A DNA stretch of 64,000 nucleotides, from the NCBI GenBank assembly GCA_933228675.1, contig OW121740.1, forward strand, positions 163,256,806-163,320,805, written 5' to 3'. Source of the DNA: Stomorhina lunata (Eukaryota; Arthropoda; Insecta; Diptera; Rhiniidae). The position numbers and the translations under genes were made by a program. Position 1 is the stretch's first letter, and each line of letters opens with the position of its first letter. The notes beneath the pieces are model-generated. The model worked only from the letters and a program-made list of their open reading frames with translations. It was not told where the DNA came from and searched no databases. Positions 9,847-22,560 of the stretch are shown piece after piece.

Positions 9847-12700
9847 TAGATATTAAGTTTCTCTAAAGAAATTTTCGATATATAATTTCTCTAATGAAAA
9901 TTGCTCTATAGAAAATTTTCAGTATTAAAGTTTTTTATAGAAAATTTTCGATATTAAAGTTTTCTATAGAACATTTTCGATATTAAAGTTTTCTATAGCA
10001 AATTCTCTATATTAAAATTTTCTATACAAAATGTTCGATATTATGGTTTTCTATAGAAGCTTTTAATTTTAAAGTTTTCTATAGAAAATTTTCGATATTA
10101 CATTTTTCTATGGAAATTTTTCGATATTACATTTTTCTATAGAAATTTTTCGATATTAAAGTTTTTTATAGAAAATTTTGATATTAAATTTTTAGAAATT
10201 TTTCAATATTAAAGTTTTCTATAGAAAATTTTCGATATTAAAATTTTCTATAGAAAATTTTCGATATTAAAATTTTCTATAGAAAATTTTCGATATTAAA
10301 ATTTTCTATAGAAAATTTTCGATATTAAAATTTTCTATAGAAAATTTTCGATATTAAAATTTTCTATAGAAAATTTTCGATATTAAAATTTTCTATAGAA
10401 AATTTTCGATATTAAAATTTTCTATAGAAAATTTTCGATATTAAAATTTTCTATAGAAAATTTTCGATATTAAAATTTTCTATAGAAAATTTTCGATATT
10501 AAAATTTTCTATAGAAAATTTTCGATATTAAAATTTTCTATAGAAAATTTTCGATATTAAAATTTTCTATAGAAAATTTTCGATATTAAAATTTTCTATA
10601 GAAAATTTTCGATATTAAAATTTTCTATAGAAAATTTTCGATATTAAAATTTTCTATAGAAAATTTTCGATATTAAAATTTTCTATAGAAAATTTTCGAT
10701 ATTAAAATTTTCTATAGAAAATTTTCGATATTAAAATTTTCTATAGAAAATTTTCGATATTAAAATTTTCTATAGAAAATTTTCGATATTAAAATTTTCT
10801 ATAGAAAATTTTCGATATTAAAATTTTCTATAGAAAATTTTCGATATTAAAATTTTCTATAGAAAATTTTCGATATTAAAATTTTCTATAGAAAATTTTC
10901 GATATTAAAATTTTCTATAGAAAATTTTCGATATTAAAATTTTCTATAGAAAATTTTCGATATTAAAATTTTCTATAGAAAATTTTCGATATTAAAATTT
11001 TCTATAGAAAATTTTCGATATTAAAATTTTCTATAGAAAATTTTCGATATTAAAATTTTCTATAGAAAATTTTCGATATTAAAATTTTCTATAGAAAATT
11101 TTCGATATTAAAATTTTCTATAGAAAATTTTCGATATTAAAATTTTCTATAGAAAATTTTCGATATTAAAATTTTCTATAGAAAATTTTCGATATTAAAA
11201 TTTTCTATAGAAAATTTTCGATATTAAAATTTTCTATAGAAAATTTTCGATATTAAAATTTTCTATAGAAAATTTTCGATATTAAAATTTTCTATAGAAA
11301 ATTTTCGATATTAAAATTTTCTATAGAAAATTTTCGATATTAAAATTTTCTATAGAAAATTTTCGATATTAAAATTTTCTATAGAAAATTTTCGATATTA
11401 AAATTTTCTATAGAAAATTTTCGATATTAAAATTTTCTATAGAAAATTTTCGATATTAAAATTTTCTATAGAAAATTTTCGATATTAAAATTTTCTATAG
11501 AAAATTTTCGATATTAAAATTTTCTATAGAAAATTTTCGATATTAAAGTTTTCTATTGAAAATTTTTCATGTTAAAGCTTTCTATAGAAAATTTTGTATA
11601 GAAAATTTTCTATATTAAAATTTTCTACAGAAAATTTGTACTATTAAAATTTTCTATAGAAAATTTTCTATATTAAAATTTTCTATATAAATTTTCTATA
11701 GAAAATTTTTGATATTAAATTTCTCTATAGAAAATTTTCGGTATTAAAATTTTCTATAGAAAATTTTCGATATTAAAATTTTCTATAGAAAATTTTCGAT
11801 ATTAAAATTTTCTATAGAAAATTTTCGATATTAAAGATTTCTATAGAAAATTTTTGATATTAAAGTTTTCTATAGAAAATTTTCGATATTAAAATTTTCT
11901 ATAGAAAATTTTCGATATTAAAATTTTCTATAGAAAATTTTCGATATTAAAATTTTCTATAGAAAATTTTCGATATTAAAATTTTCTATAGAAAGTTTTC
12001 GATATTAAAATTTTCTATAGAAAATTTTCGATATTAAAATTTTCTATAGAAAATTTTCAATATTAAATTTTTCTATAGAAAATTTTCGATATTAAAATTT
12101 TCTATAGAAAATTTTCAATATTAAAATTTTCTATAGAAAATTTTCGATATTAAAATTTTCTATAGAAAATTTTCAATATTAAAATTTTCTATAGAAAATT
12201 TTCAATATTAAAATTTTCTATAGAAAATTTTCAATATTAAAATTTTCTATAGAAAATTTTCAATATTAAAATTTTCTATAGAAAATTTTCAATATTAAAA
12301 TTTTCTATAGAAAATTTTCAATATTAAAATTTTCTATAGAAAATTTTCAATATTAAAATTTTCTATAGAAAATTTTCAATATTAAGCTTTTAAAATTTTA
12401 GATATTAAGGTTTTTTATAGAAAATTTTCGATATTAAGTTTCTCTATAGAAAATTTTCAATAATAAATTTGTCTATAGAAAATTTTTGATATTAAATTCC
12501 TCTATCGAAAATTTTCGATATTAAATTTCTCTATAGGAAAGTTTTGATATTAAAGTTTTCTATAGAAATTTTTTTTATTAAAGTTTTCTGTAGAAAATTT
12601 TTAATATAATATACAATTTTTTCTAATTTTTTCTATTAACATTTTTCTTTAGAAAATTTTCAATATAAAAGTGTTTCCATTGAAAATTTTCGATAGAAGA
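9847..12700. repeat. 29-bp A/T-rich tandem array
   Basis: The period is 29 bp. Each unit has two AAAATTTT boxes, separated alternately by CTATAG and CGATATT. About 46 nearly identical copies fill 10215-11545, with degenerate copies on both sides and a second ordered block at 11750-12380. TTTTCTATAGAAAA in each unit is a perfect 14-bp palindrome. From 12058 the linker CGATATT changes to CAATATT: the order is CA, CG, CA, CG, then eight CA copies in a row to 12377. Confidence 0.97.
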
Positions 12701-14280
12701 AAAATAAAGACCTTAGTATTTCCTTAAATACGCCTCAAACAGAGAAAAAACTTTATTCATATAAAATAAAAAACAGTATTCTTTAAAACTTTGTAAATTT
12801 TAGTTGCCTTTAGTCCATAGTACCTTACCGGAAGTTAGTTGGAGTCATAGTAAATTTTTATTTGTGTTTATGCTTTTGTTGTTGATAGATGATTTAAACA
12901 CATTCTGAAACACAAACATAAAGTATCTAAGACTGTATATAAATATGCAATAGTTTAATAGTGCATGTATGTGTGTGTTCGTATTTTACCAGAGTTAAGC
13001 ATAAAGAACATAAAACTGACAACATTTCCTTTGAATGTTTGTTTGCCATCAAAAGTTGTTAGAAATAGAAGAAAAATGAAAACTGAAAATTTTTTACACA
13101 AATTTCTAAAACCAATAAAGACTTGGGTCGGGTACCAGAAAGCTAAAGTTTATCTATCAGTCTCCTATAACTTAAACATTTTATGGATTTGTATCTTTGT
13201 TGCTGAAGGATAATGATAGTTTTTATATATAGTATTTAGTAAAAATTTGTTATCCTTGAGTTTAGAACACATGGTTTTTATTTGGTATTTATGTTGTAAA
13301 TAAATAAAAAGCTTTTTTTCTAATTCTTCTTCTTCTGGTTACAATGTTGTTAAGCACAACAACTTTTAAAGTTTTAAGTTTTAGTTTTTACTCGTTTTGT
13401 TGTTATCCTACGTTTTTGGTATCAATCATTATAGAAAGTGTTTATGTTTTTCTTTAGCTTTTTGTTATCTTTATCATTTATTTATAAATTATTTTATTTT
13501 TTGTTACAGTTTTCATTTAGTTTTCTTTTCCTTTTGTTTTTCTTTACAGTTGACTTTAACTGCGTTTATGTTTCGTGTCAAAGTAAGTTTTATTGATTTA
13601 AGTTATTTATTTGCTATTTTTGTCTTAAATAAGTAGAAGAAAAACATTGATATAAACAACAAGTATTAAACAATTTAGATAAACAAATTGATTAAATTGA
13701 AAAATAAATAGTAATTGTGGGTTTTTGTAGAGATGTAGGAAGTTGGACAAGGATGTATTTACTTTAATATCCGGCGAAATTTTATTGCTAACAATACAAC
13801 AAAAATTTCTTAGAAAAAATATATCAATTCAAATTATTATTAGTAAATATTGTTATTTAAACTCATTTTGAATTGTTGCTTTACCATAACACTAAGACAA
13901 TTCACAGAATAATATCAACAAACAATTCAAGACTTTTAAAAATACATAAGGAGCTCAAAATTTTAAATTTTTCGTAAATAATGATAACATATAGATGGGA
14001 AAAGTTCGAGCTTTGGGTCAATTCTTAAAAATTAAGTTTGATTGATTTTTAATTATTTGGGGTGATATAATAGTTAATTTGAATTATACTGTTGTTTAAG
14101 ACATTCAAATAATATCCCTTAAAATAACTTTTTTAAATATATAGAGGATGGATCTAGTACAAATATTTTTATATGGAAATTTAATTTATTTTTCTAGCGG
14201 ACACTTAAGCTATTTTTTTAGAATCTCTCTGGCTATTTGCGTAAAATATTTAAAATTTTGTATTGTGTCACTTAAGCTGA
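12701..14280. other. A/T-rich spacer, no gene recognised
   Basis: No array, element end or coding signal seen. Frames at 12965-13213, 13397-13636 and 14148-14378 are rich in F, L, I and Y, as expected from random A/T-rich DNA. Confidence 0.55.
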
Positions 14281-15900
14281 TAATGACCAAATTTCTTATC
14301 TTGATAACTTTGATGAAATGTTGGCATACAATCAAGTTTTTTTACATTTTTCGCAAAATTTGGTTAATTAAATTTTAAATGAAACCTTTGATATAGGAAA
14401 ATGTCAATGAAAGTTTTCTGTAAGCAGATATTGATCAAATTTCGCATATATGTACTCAAATTTTAATAAAATTTTTCATAGTAGAGGAATTTGATCAAAA
14501 TTTTTTAAGAAACCGAAAATATCTGTTATTTTTGATTAAAAAAGCAACCTCAAGGAAATGTCGGAGAATAAAACCAAGTATACCATTTTGATAGACTTGG
14601 ATCAAATTTTCATAAAATGCGATGATTTTTATTTCGTTAAGAAAAAAAATAACAGTTATTTTTTGATTTTTATTTTTTTGAGAAAAAATAACAGTTATTT
14701 TTAACTTTTATTTTTTCGAGCAAAAACAAAAGTTATTTTTTAACTTTTTTTCGAGCTAAAATAACAGTTATTTTTGACTTTTATTATTTCGAGCATGAAT
14801 AAAAGTTATTTTTTGTCCATTTTTTCTTCGAGCAGAAATAAAAGTTTTTTTTGTGTTTTTATTCACAATTATGATTGTAAAACTCAACTCCATTAATTTT
14901 TGAGCATATGAAAATTATTTTCACTAAAAAATGATCTTGGTTTGCAAAAATTTTTTAATAAATATAATGAATTTATCATGAATTTAAACATAAATAACGT
15001 TTATTTCTGCTCGAAAAAATAAAATTCAAAAATAACTGTTATTTTCTATCGAAAAAATTAAAGTCAAAAAAAAACTTTTATTTCTGCTCGAAAAAATAAA
15101 AGTCAAAAAATTACTTTTATTTTTGCTCAAAAAAAAAATAAAAGTAAAAAATATCTGTTATTTTATGAAAATTATTTTCATTGAAAAATTATCTTGGTTT
15201 GAAAAAATTTTTTAATAAATATAATGAATATATCATCATTTTAAACAAAAATAACGTTTATTTCTGCTCGAAAAAATAAAATTCAAAAATAACTGATATT
15301 TTTTATCGAAAAAATAAAAGTAAAAAATAACTTTTATTTCAGCACGAAAAAAATAAAAGTCAAAAAAATAACATTTATTTCTGCCCGAAAAAAATAAAAG
15401 TCAAAAATAACTTTGTTTCTGCTCGAAAAAATAAAAGACAAAACTCACTTTTATTTTCTGACTTTTACTATAAATGTTATAACAGTTATTATATCGGTCA
15501 CTGATTTTGATAACATTTTTCTTGTAAAAAAATTTGGATGCAATTTTTCTCATGAAATTTTTTTCATATTAACAAATTTTGATGAAAATATTCATATGAC
15601 GAAATTTTTATAAAATTTTTTAAGTAGTCAAATTTTATTTAAAACAATTTTTAAGAAAATTTCCATCTAAAAATTTCTTCACATAAGCAATTATTAAAAA
15701 AAAAAGGAAATTTTAATGAGATTTTTTATATGGTAACATTTTTGATAAAATTTTTTATATAAGCAAATTTGTAATGAAATTTTGATAAAATTTTTCATTT
15801 AAGGTAATTTTATAAAATCTGTAATAGAAGCAAAATTTTTCATGTAAGTTAATTTTGATAAAAGTTGGCATACGATCAAATTTGTATAAAATTTGAACAA
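14281..15900. repeat. degenerate A/T-rich repeats with an inverted pair
   Basis: At 14640-14875, AAATAACAGTTATTTTTGAC-type and TTTTTCGAGCA-type units repeat about every 40-45 bp. At 15000-15440 the same units run in the opposite direction (TTTCTGCTCGAAAAAATAAA, AATAACTGTTATTTT). The two sets form a long imperfect inverted repeat. Inside it, a segment starting at 14908 recurs 257 bp later at 15165. From 15480 to 15900 there are looser units with AAATTTTGATAAAATTTTT; GTTGGCATACAATCAAGTTT near 14321 recurs as a close copy near 15864. Confidence 0.7.
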
Positions 15901-15909
15901 TGTCCATTA

Positions 15910-16395
15910 GGGTGACAGGAAAATTTTTTCCTTGATTTCAAACGTTTTTCAACGGAATATTATGACACTAGGCCTAAAAGTTTTATTCCGAAAATTTGTG
16001 CCAAATCCGACAACGTTCTATGGGCGTGCATCGGGTCCAAAGTTTAAGAGCCCATTTGTATGGCGAAAAATGGGTTATTTTTTTATTTTTGAGAAATTTC
16101 AACCAAAAATAAACAATTTTTAACAGAAATAATGGAATATTAAAGAAAACTAACACAGCTTTATTTCAAATAGTCAAAAACAAAAATCCATGAAGTAATT
16201 TAGGAGTTATTCCATTTTTCGCCTGAAAATTCATGTCCTTGAAAACGCTCCTAAGTATATGCACCAACAATTTTTAGAACGTTGGCCGATTTGGCTCAAA
16301 TTTTCAGAACTAAACTTTTAGACCTATTGTTACAATAATGAAAAAGTTATCAAATTCGAAAAAAATATTTTCTTTCGTACAAAAAATTGTCACCC
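15910..16395. mobile_element. 486-bp foldback MITE with TA flanks
   Basis: The termini GGGTGACA (15910-15917) and TGTCACCC (16388-16395) are perfect inverts, each flanked by TA. The arms stay complementary far inward: 15991-16020 (AAAATTTGTGCCAAATCC then CAACGTTCTA) mirrors 16275-16304, and GGCGAAAAATGG near 16061 mirrors CCATTTTTCGCC near 16210. The whole element can fold into one imperfect hairpin of about 200-bp arms. There is no transposase. TA duplications suggest a Tc1/mariner-type source, which is an inference. Confidence 0.85.
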
Positions 16396-16397
16396 TA

Positions 16398-17913
16398 ATG
16401 TACATATTATATTTTGTTCCAGTTTTCACAAATTACAAAAACCAAAGTTTTAACTGACTTTATATGCTTTATTTTTGTTTAAATTATTAAAAAAAAAAAC
16501 CGGAACTACTGCATCAAACTCTAATGAAATCAGTAATTAATTATGAAATGGGACAAGATTTATGTAAACCCCTAATGATGTGCTATACTCTTTTGTATTG
16601 TAAAATTATTAATAACAAAAAAAAAAAGAACTCATAAAAAGATATGTTCACAAAGTGTTTACATTATTGTTATAATAATCTTTTTGTCAGCATTAACAGA
16701 AGGATTCCGTTTCCATTTTAAATTTTTTTTATATGATAAAATTTAATTTTATAAATCCACTATTTGTTGCCAATGTCTGTGCGTTAGTCTGTCTTCAGCT
16801 ATCATACTTTGTGCAGCTTTGCTTTGCTTTACTTTACATTTGTGATGCTGTGTATTCCTTCTGTTCTGAGAACGTAACTAACCCATTACAAAAAGGGTTG
16901 GCACAGGTTATTTATACATAAATTTTTCCCCTTTTTAGATATTTCGTTTCGTGATTGAATTCACGGGGTTGCACACAGCACGTAGTCGTCACTCGTTCAC
17001 TGAGAAAGGACAAAATGAAACACTTTTTTTGAACACACATAGAATGTGCGTAACTTTAAAATATAAATGTTTATACTTTTTTTCAGTTTCTGTAACATAT
17101 TTTGTGGTTGAATAGAACATTTTAAAGATTCTTTTGAAAAAATAAAACTGTTGATTTTAAACATGAATAAATATTAATAATAAATTTAATATGAAACAAA
17201 AAGAAACAAACACACACACACACACTCCGAGAGACTTACCAATACTCTTACATAATCAAACAAACCTTATAACAGATACTTTTATACATTTTAATAGGAA
17301 ATGATTGAATGTTAAAAAAAATTTTTTTTGTGATAACAAAAAAAAAATTTTTTTAATGTATCACAGAAAAACATGAATGTGACAGATGTTTAACAATTTG
17401 TTGGTTTTGTTTTTTTTTTAGTTGCCAATTTTGTAATAATAAATTAGCTTTATTGCCGAACACACCAGCAAGCAACATCTTTTTTTTTTGTTGCACTCAT
17501 ACAATACAATTCAAATTGTAGATACAACAGGAAACATTGAGGATAAAAAACGGTTTTACTGTTAAATAATCATGTTAATTTTTTTTACTGCCTTTATTCC
17601 GGGTATGATTATGGGCGGTTCTGTTGAAAAAAATATTAATTTATAGAAATAAATAAAATAATAATTTGTTTCATGCTGAGTTATTTTGAGTGTATAATAA
17701 GTTGTTAAAAAAAAGTTATTCAAATTTATAAGACTTTGAGTATACTCATATGTATGCAAATTTAATGCGCAATATTTAATTTATTAGCCTAAATATGAAG
17801 TCCTATAGAGGAAGTGGTTTAAAAGAAATCATAAATAAGAAATTAATTTGCTAGTACAAGCAGCATTTGCTTAACCTTTCTAAAACCGCTGGCTTTCTGT
17901 GAATAAAAATGAA
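16398..17913. other. A/T-rich spacer, no gene recognised
   Basis: Contains a CA microsatellite near 17210-17225 and a near-palindromic AAAAAAATTTTTTTT run near 17318-17355. Frames at 16733-16921 and 17562-17759 have no recognisable motif. Confidence 0.55.
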
Positions 17914-18981
17914 AAACAAGTAAGGAAGTGCTATAATCGATCAAGCCCGACCATCACTGAGGTCATAAATCAATTTTTGTCTATAAAAAGGCAAATATTT
18001 GTCATCATACAAGCATTTTCTCAAGACATATATTTGAGCTTTTTTCGTCACTGCGACTTATATGAGAGCTAGGGTTAAATATGAACCGATAATCTCGAAA
18101 TTTAGCAAATTGATTACAGTTTTTACAAAAATTATGTGTGCAAAAAATAAACATGAAATTGTGATTATCTTCAGATTTATAAGTGTTTTTGTGATATGTA
18201 TCTTATTAAGTGCGTTTTTTCAGAAGAGTTTTTATGGGAAGTGTTAGCGCCACTACCAAAAACGCTAAATTCTGATAATCCATCTGGCAGCACTTAATAA
18301 TATTTTTCTGATTGTCATTATTTTATTTTTAAAGAAAGTAGAAAATTTGTTCTAAAACAGCCATATTTTAGAGCCAAATTGAACTGCCATTTTATTCAGT
18401 TGTAAGTTCCACAACATAAAGGTGGCCGTGGCCAGATAATTTAGTGAATATAAACTTGTTAAATTTTTTAGTGGTTTTCAAACCAAAAAGTATGTATTTT
18501 TAATATAGTTTGTAATTATTATACAATTCCTAATCATTGTTATTTATTAAGGAATTTTAATATAAATGCATTAGTTGAATAAATCCAGAATTTTATGAAA
18601 CTCTTGTATTTTATTCAAAATCCCATTGGAAATCACTAAACACTCACCTAGGCTGGCGTGCGTCCAACAGGAAGTATTGTCAAATATGGACCTATTTCAG
18701 TGAAGGTTGGTAAAGTGATTTTGGTTTACAAAAGCAGTATCTGTTTTAAATTTCATGAAAAAATATTGGAATTTGTGGAGAAAATAATAATACCGAGAAG
18801 TGGGACCTATGGGAGGTACCATAAATAATGGACCGATTTTCACGAATTTTAATAGCATGGTCCCACTATTAAAAAATGATATGTGTCAAATTTTATCAAA
18901 TTATCTTTAAAATGGCGACCTGTACTTTGATTACAAGGTGTACATGGGTGTCCAGCCAGACGGACATCGTTAAATCGATTT
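17914..18981 (-). mobile_element. mini-me/DINE-1-like element, copy C, reversed, 5' truncated
   Basis: On the minus strand the 3' terminus is AACAAGTAAGGAAGTGCTAT reverse-complemented, with the CAAGCCCGACC hairpin region next to it. The element reads to the GTCY site (CCAGCCAGACGGACATCG on plus, near 18953) and stops at about 18980, where a 30-31-bp array starts. The first part of the element (TATACCC hairpin and core) is missing. A solo LTR interrupts it at 18242-18669. Without that insertion and one target copy, about 635 bp remain. Confidence 0.75.
18242..18669. mobile_element. solo LTR of an LTR retrotransposon
   Basis: The 428-bp block starts TGTTAGCGCC and ends CCAACA (TGTT..AACA ends) and is flanked by a perfect 5-bp duplication, GGAAG at 18237-18241 and 18670-18674. 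Comparison with copy B shows that the surrounding mini-me sequence continues across the insertion (TATGGGA before, TTGTCAAATATGG after). An AATAAA lies at 18578-18583 and GAATATAAAC near 18446 could be a TATA-type box. No internal region remains, so the copy arose by LTR-LTR recombination. The superfamily (Gypsy, BEL/Pao or Copia) cannot be assigned; strand is inferred from the AATAAA only. Confidence 0.85.
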
Positions 18982-21125
18982 CACTATTTTTATAAAGATG
19001 TTTTCAAAGTTTCTAATTTTTAGTAAAATTTCACTATTTTTATAGACAAATTTTAAAAATTGTATTATTTTTATAGGAAAATTTCATTATTCTTTAGGGA
19101 AATTTTAAAATTTCACTATTGTATATAAATAGGGAAATTTTCAAAATCTCACTATTTGTATAGAGAAATTTAAAAACTTTTATTATTTTTTTAAATTTTA
19201 AAAAATTTCACTATTTTTATAGGGAAATTTGCAAAATTTCACTATTTTTATAAAGAAAATTAAAAAATTTTATTATTTTTTTTAATTTTAAAAAATTTCA
19301 CGATTTTTATAGGAAAATTTTTAAAATTTCACTATTTTTATATAGAAATTTAAAAAATTTCACTACTTTTATAGGGAAATTTTCAAAATTTCCCTATTTT
19401 TATATGAAAATTTTCAAAATTTCACTATTTTTTATAGGGAAATTTTTAAAATGTCACTATTTTTATAGGGAAATTTTCAAAATGTCACTATTTTTATAGG
19501 AAAATTTTTAAAATTTTACTATTTTTATAGGGAAATTTTCAAAATTTCACTATTTTTATAGAGAAATTTTCAAAATTTCACTATTTTTAAAGGGAAACTT
19601 TCAAAATTTCCCTATTTTATATGGACATTTTCAAAATTTCACTTTTTTTATAGGGAAATTTTCAAAATGTCACTATTTTTTATAGGGAAATTTTAAAAAT
19701 TTCACTATTTTTATAGTTAAATTTTCAAAATTTCACTATTTTTAAAGGGAAACTTTAAAAATTCCTCTATTTTTATATGGAAATTTTCAAAATTTCACTA
19801 TTCTTTGTAGGGAAATTTTCAAAACTATTTCAAAAACTATTTTTATAGTGAAATTTTAAAAATTTTACTATTTTTATAGGGAAATTTTAAAAATTTCACT
19901 ATTTTTATAGGGAAATTTTTAAAAGTTCACTATTTTTATCGGGAAATTTTCAAAATTTCACTATTTTTAAAGGGAAACTTTGAAAACTTCACTATTTTTT
20001 ATATCGAAATTTTAAAAATTTCACAATTTTTATAGGGAAATTTTCAAAATTTCACAATTTTTATAGGGCAATTTTCAAAATTTCACTAGTTTTATATGGA
20101 AATTTTTAAAATATGACTATATTGATAGGGAAATGTTTAAAATTTTACAATTTTTATAGGAACATTTTAAAATTTCGCTATTTTTATTTTTAAAATTTCA
20201 CTATTTTAATAGTAAAATAATCAAAATTTCACAATCCTCATAAGAAAATTTTTAATATTTCACCCTTTTATAGGGAAGTTTTCAAAATTTCTCTATTTTA
20301 TTTGAAAATTTTACTATTTATGTAGGGAAAATTTTCATTTTTTTTTAAGGATCATTTTTTAAAGTTCTTTATTTTTGAAAGGAAATTTTAAAAATTTTAT
20401 TATTTTCAAAATTTCACTATTTTTATAAGGAAATTTTCAAAATTTCGCAATTCTTATGGGGACATTTTTAAAATTTCACTATTTTTATACGAAAATTTTT
20501 AAAATTTCACTATTTTTATACGGAATTTTTTAAAATTTTAGTATCTTTATTGGGAAATTTTTAAAGTTTCATATATTTTATACAGAACTTCTAAACTTTC
20601 ACTATTTTTATCAGGAATTTTTAAAAATTTTACTGTTTTTATCAGAAATTTAAAAAAAATTTTTTTTAGAATTTTACAATTTTTGTAGGGATATTTCACA
20701 CCTTTTGCAAAAAATTTTCAAAATTTCACTATTTTTATAGGGAAAGTATCACTATTTTTAAGGGAAATTTTAAAAATTTTACTAACTTTATAGGGAAATT
20801 TTCAAAATTTCACTATGTTCAAAGAGAAATTTTCAAAATTTCACTATTGTTATAAGAAAATTTTCAAAATTTTACTATTTTTCTTGAAAAATTTCACTAT
20901 TTTTACTATGTTTACAGTAAAAATTTTCAATATTTTTATAAAAGAATAGTTTTATAATTTAAAAAATTTCAATTTTTTATAAGGAAGTTTTCAAAATGTT
21001 ACAAATTTTTTAGGGAAAATTTCAAAAATTTTTCTAGTTTTATAGGGAATTTTTTTTTTTTTATTTTTTTAATAATTGGAAAATTTAAAGCCTTTATAGA
21101 GAAATTTTCCAATTATCAAATCTTA
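18982..21125. repeat. 30-31-bp A/T-rich tandem array, degenerate
   Basis: Units combine TTTCACTATTTTTATAGGG with AAATTTTCAAAA and recur every 30-31 bp (for example 19540 to 19571). Copies vary by 10-25 per cent. The array starts at the truncated end of mini-me-like copy C. Confidence 0.93.
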
Positions 21126-22560
21126 CATGTTACTTTAATGGTTATTCATCATGATTAAAATAAAAACTTATAGAACTGTATATGACCCTACAGAAACATG
21201 CAACATTTATGTATTTATGTATTCTATAACAAAGTTTTAAAAGTTTATCACTGCATTATTTTTCTGATACATATAAAGTGTTTCTATCCATAATTTTCAA
21301 CAATATTAAATTTAATTTAAAAACTAACTCTTTACTCTTAATATATTTTAAAAAATTTAATCTTGCCCTTCTATGCTAATATTTTTTTTTTTCAAATTTG
21401 GTTGCTTTAGCTTTTTTTTCATTTTAGTTTTTGGTTTTCTAGTTTTACTTAAACAAATGTTAACATGCTCATCTACGTTACTAAAAATAATAGTTGTTAG
21501 CAACTAATTAAATTGTTTAAAACAATAGTTGTTGTGTTGAAAACTACATTTAACTTTAAAAAGCTCAAAAGTTATAATTTTGCGATAAACACATGCACTT
21601 GTACGCACAACAACAACAACAACACGAATGCAGATGCGAATACACATACACACAGAAACACAATATAAAGTTGAGAATTAAAGAAAAGGACTAGAGAAAT
21701 AAGTGAAATTGAGTCACTAGCGCACTTAAGTACTCTCGCACATACACTAACTCACTCTAATGGAAACTTATTTAGGAAGAACTATGATATTATAAAGATA
21801 ACCCAACTAACCAGAGAACAATCTGAAAAAAAGTGTTTAAAAGCACATTGATGGAAATTTTCGTTAAATTATGTTTAAGGGACCTTAAACCCCTTTACAC
21901 TTTGTTTTTCTGCTTTTGTTATAAAATAATCTGTTAGTTTTTTTTTTTTTGTTGTTTTTTGTTCTAATCTAAAGCCTATGTGTACCATGTCCTTACATGT
22001 ATATCCTGCCTTTACCGCCAAGCTGCTTAAACATGATGATGTTGTTGATTACATTAAGTTTTTGTTGTTATTTTTTTAAGTTTAAAACATTACATACGAT
22101 GGCGAGGATGTCGACGATGATAATGTTTATAGGTTTTGGTTTATTATTGCTATTGTTGTTTGTTTTTGTTGTTGATGTGTCACATGTAGTTGTGTTATTG
22201 CAGTTGTTGCTTTTCATAAAACGGCATTATTTTTTTTAGTACAAATTCTTTATAGTAGTCCATGTTTTTGTTGCTGCCACTGCTGCAAAGTATTTTTGGG
22301 GTGATACTTAATGTGTGTTTTTTTTTATCATTTAGTGTTTTTGTTGTTGCTGTTGTTACAGTTTTGATTTTCAACATGTTGGTCATTTCATTTTGTTAAA
22401 AACTTGTTTTTAGCATGTTGCATGCAAAACCTTTTGAATGTGACCTGGCTGGTAGAGTGACATTGGGGCAGAATATAAGAAATTTGTTTGTAAAATTTTG
22501 GATCCAGTATATTAAGATCGTTAAGGTGGTTTAATCAAAATTTTATTACACATAAAAAAA
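21126..22560. other. A/T-rich spacer, no gene recognised
   Basis: Contains CAA and GTT triplet runs (near 21608 and 22150-22345). Frames at 21997-22239 and 22195-22386 are products of these runs. Confidence 0.55.

Noticed and set aside
9847..12700. CRISPR-like array
   Set aside because: The unit is a contiguous 29-bp satellite without unique spacers, in a eukaryotic genome.
15908..15913. TTAGGG as telomere repeat
   Set aside because: Single occurrences that form the ends of MITEs (TA plus GGG), not tandem hexamers.
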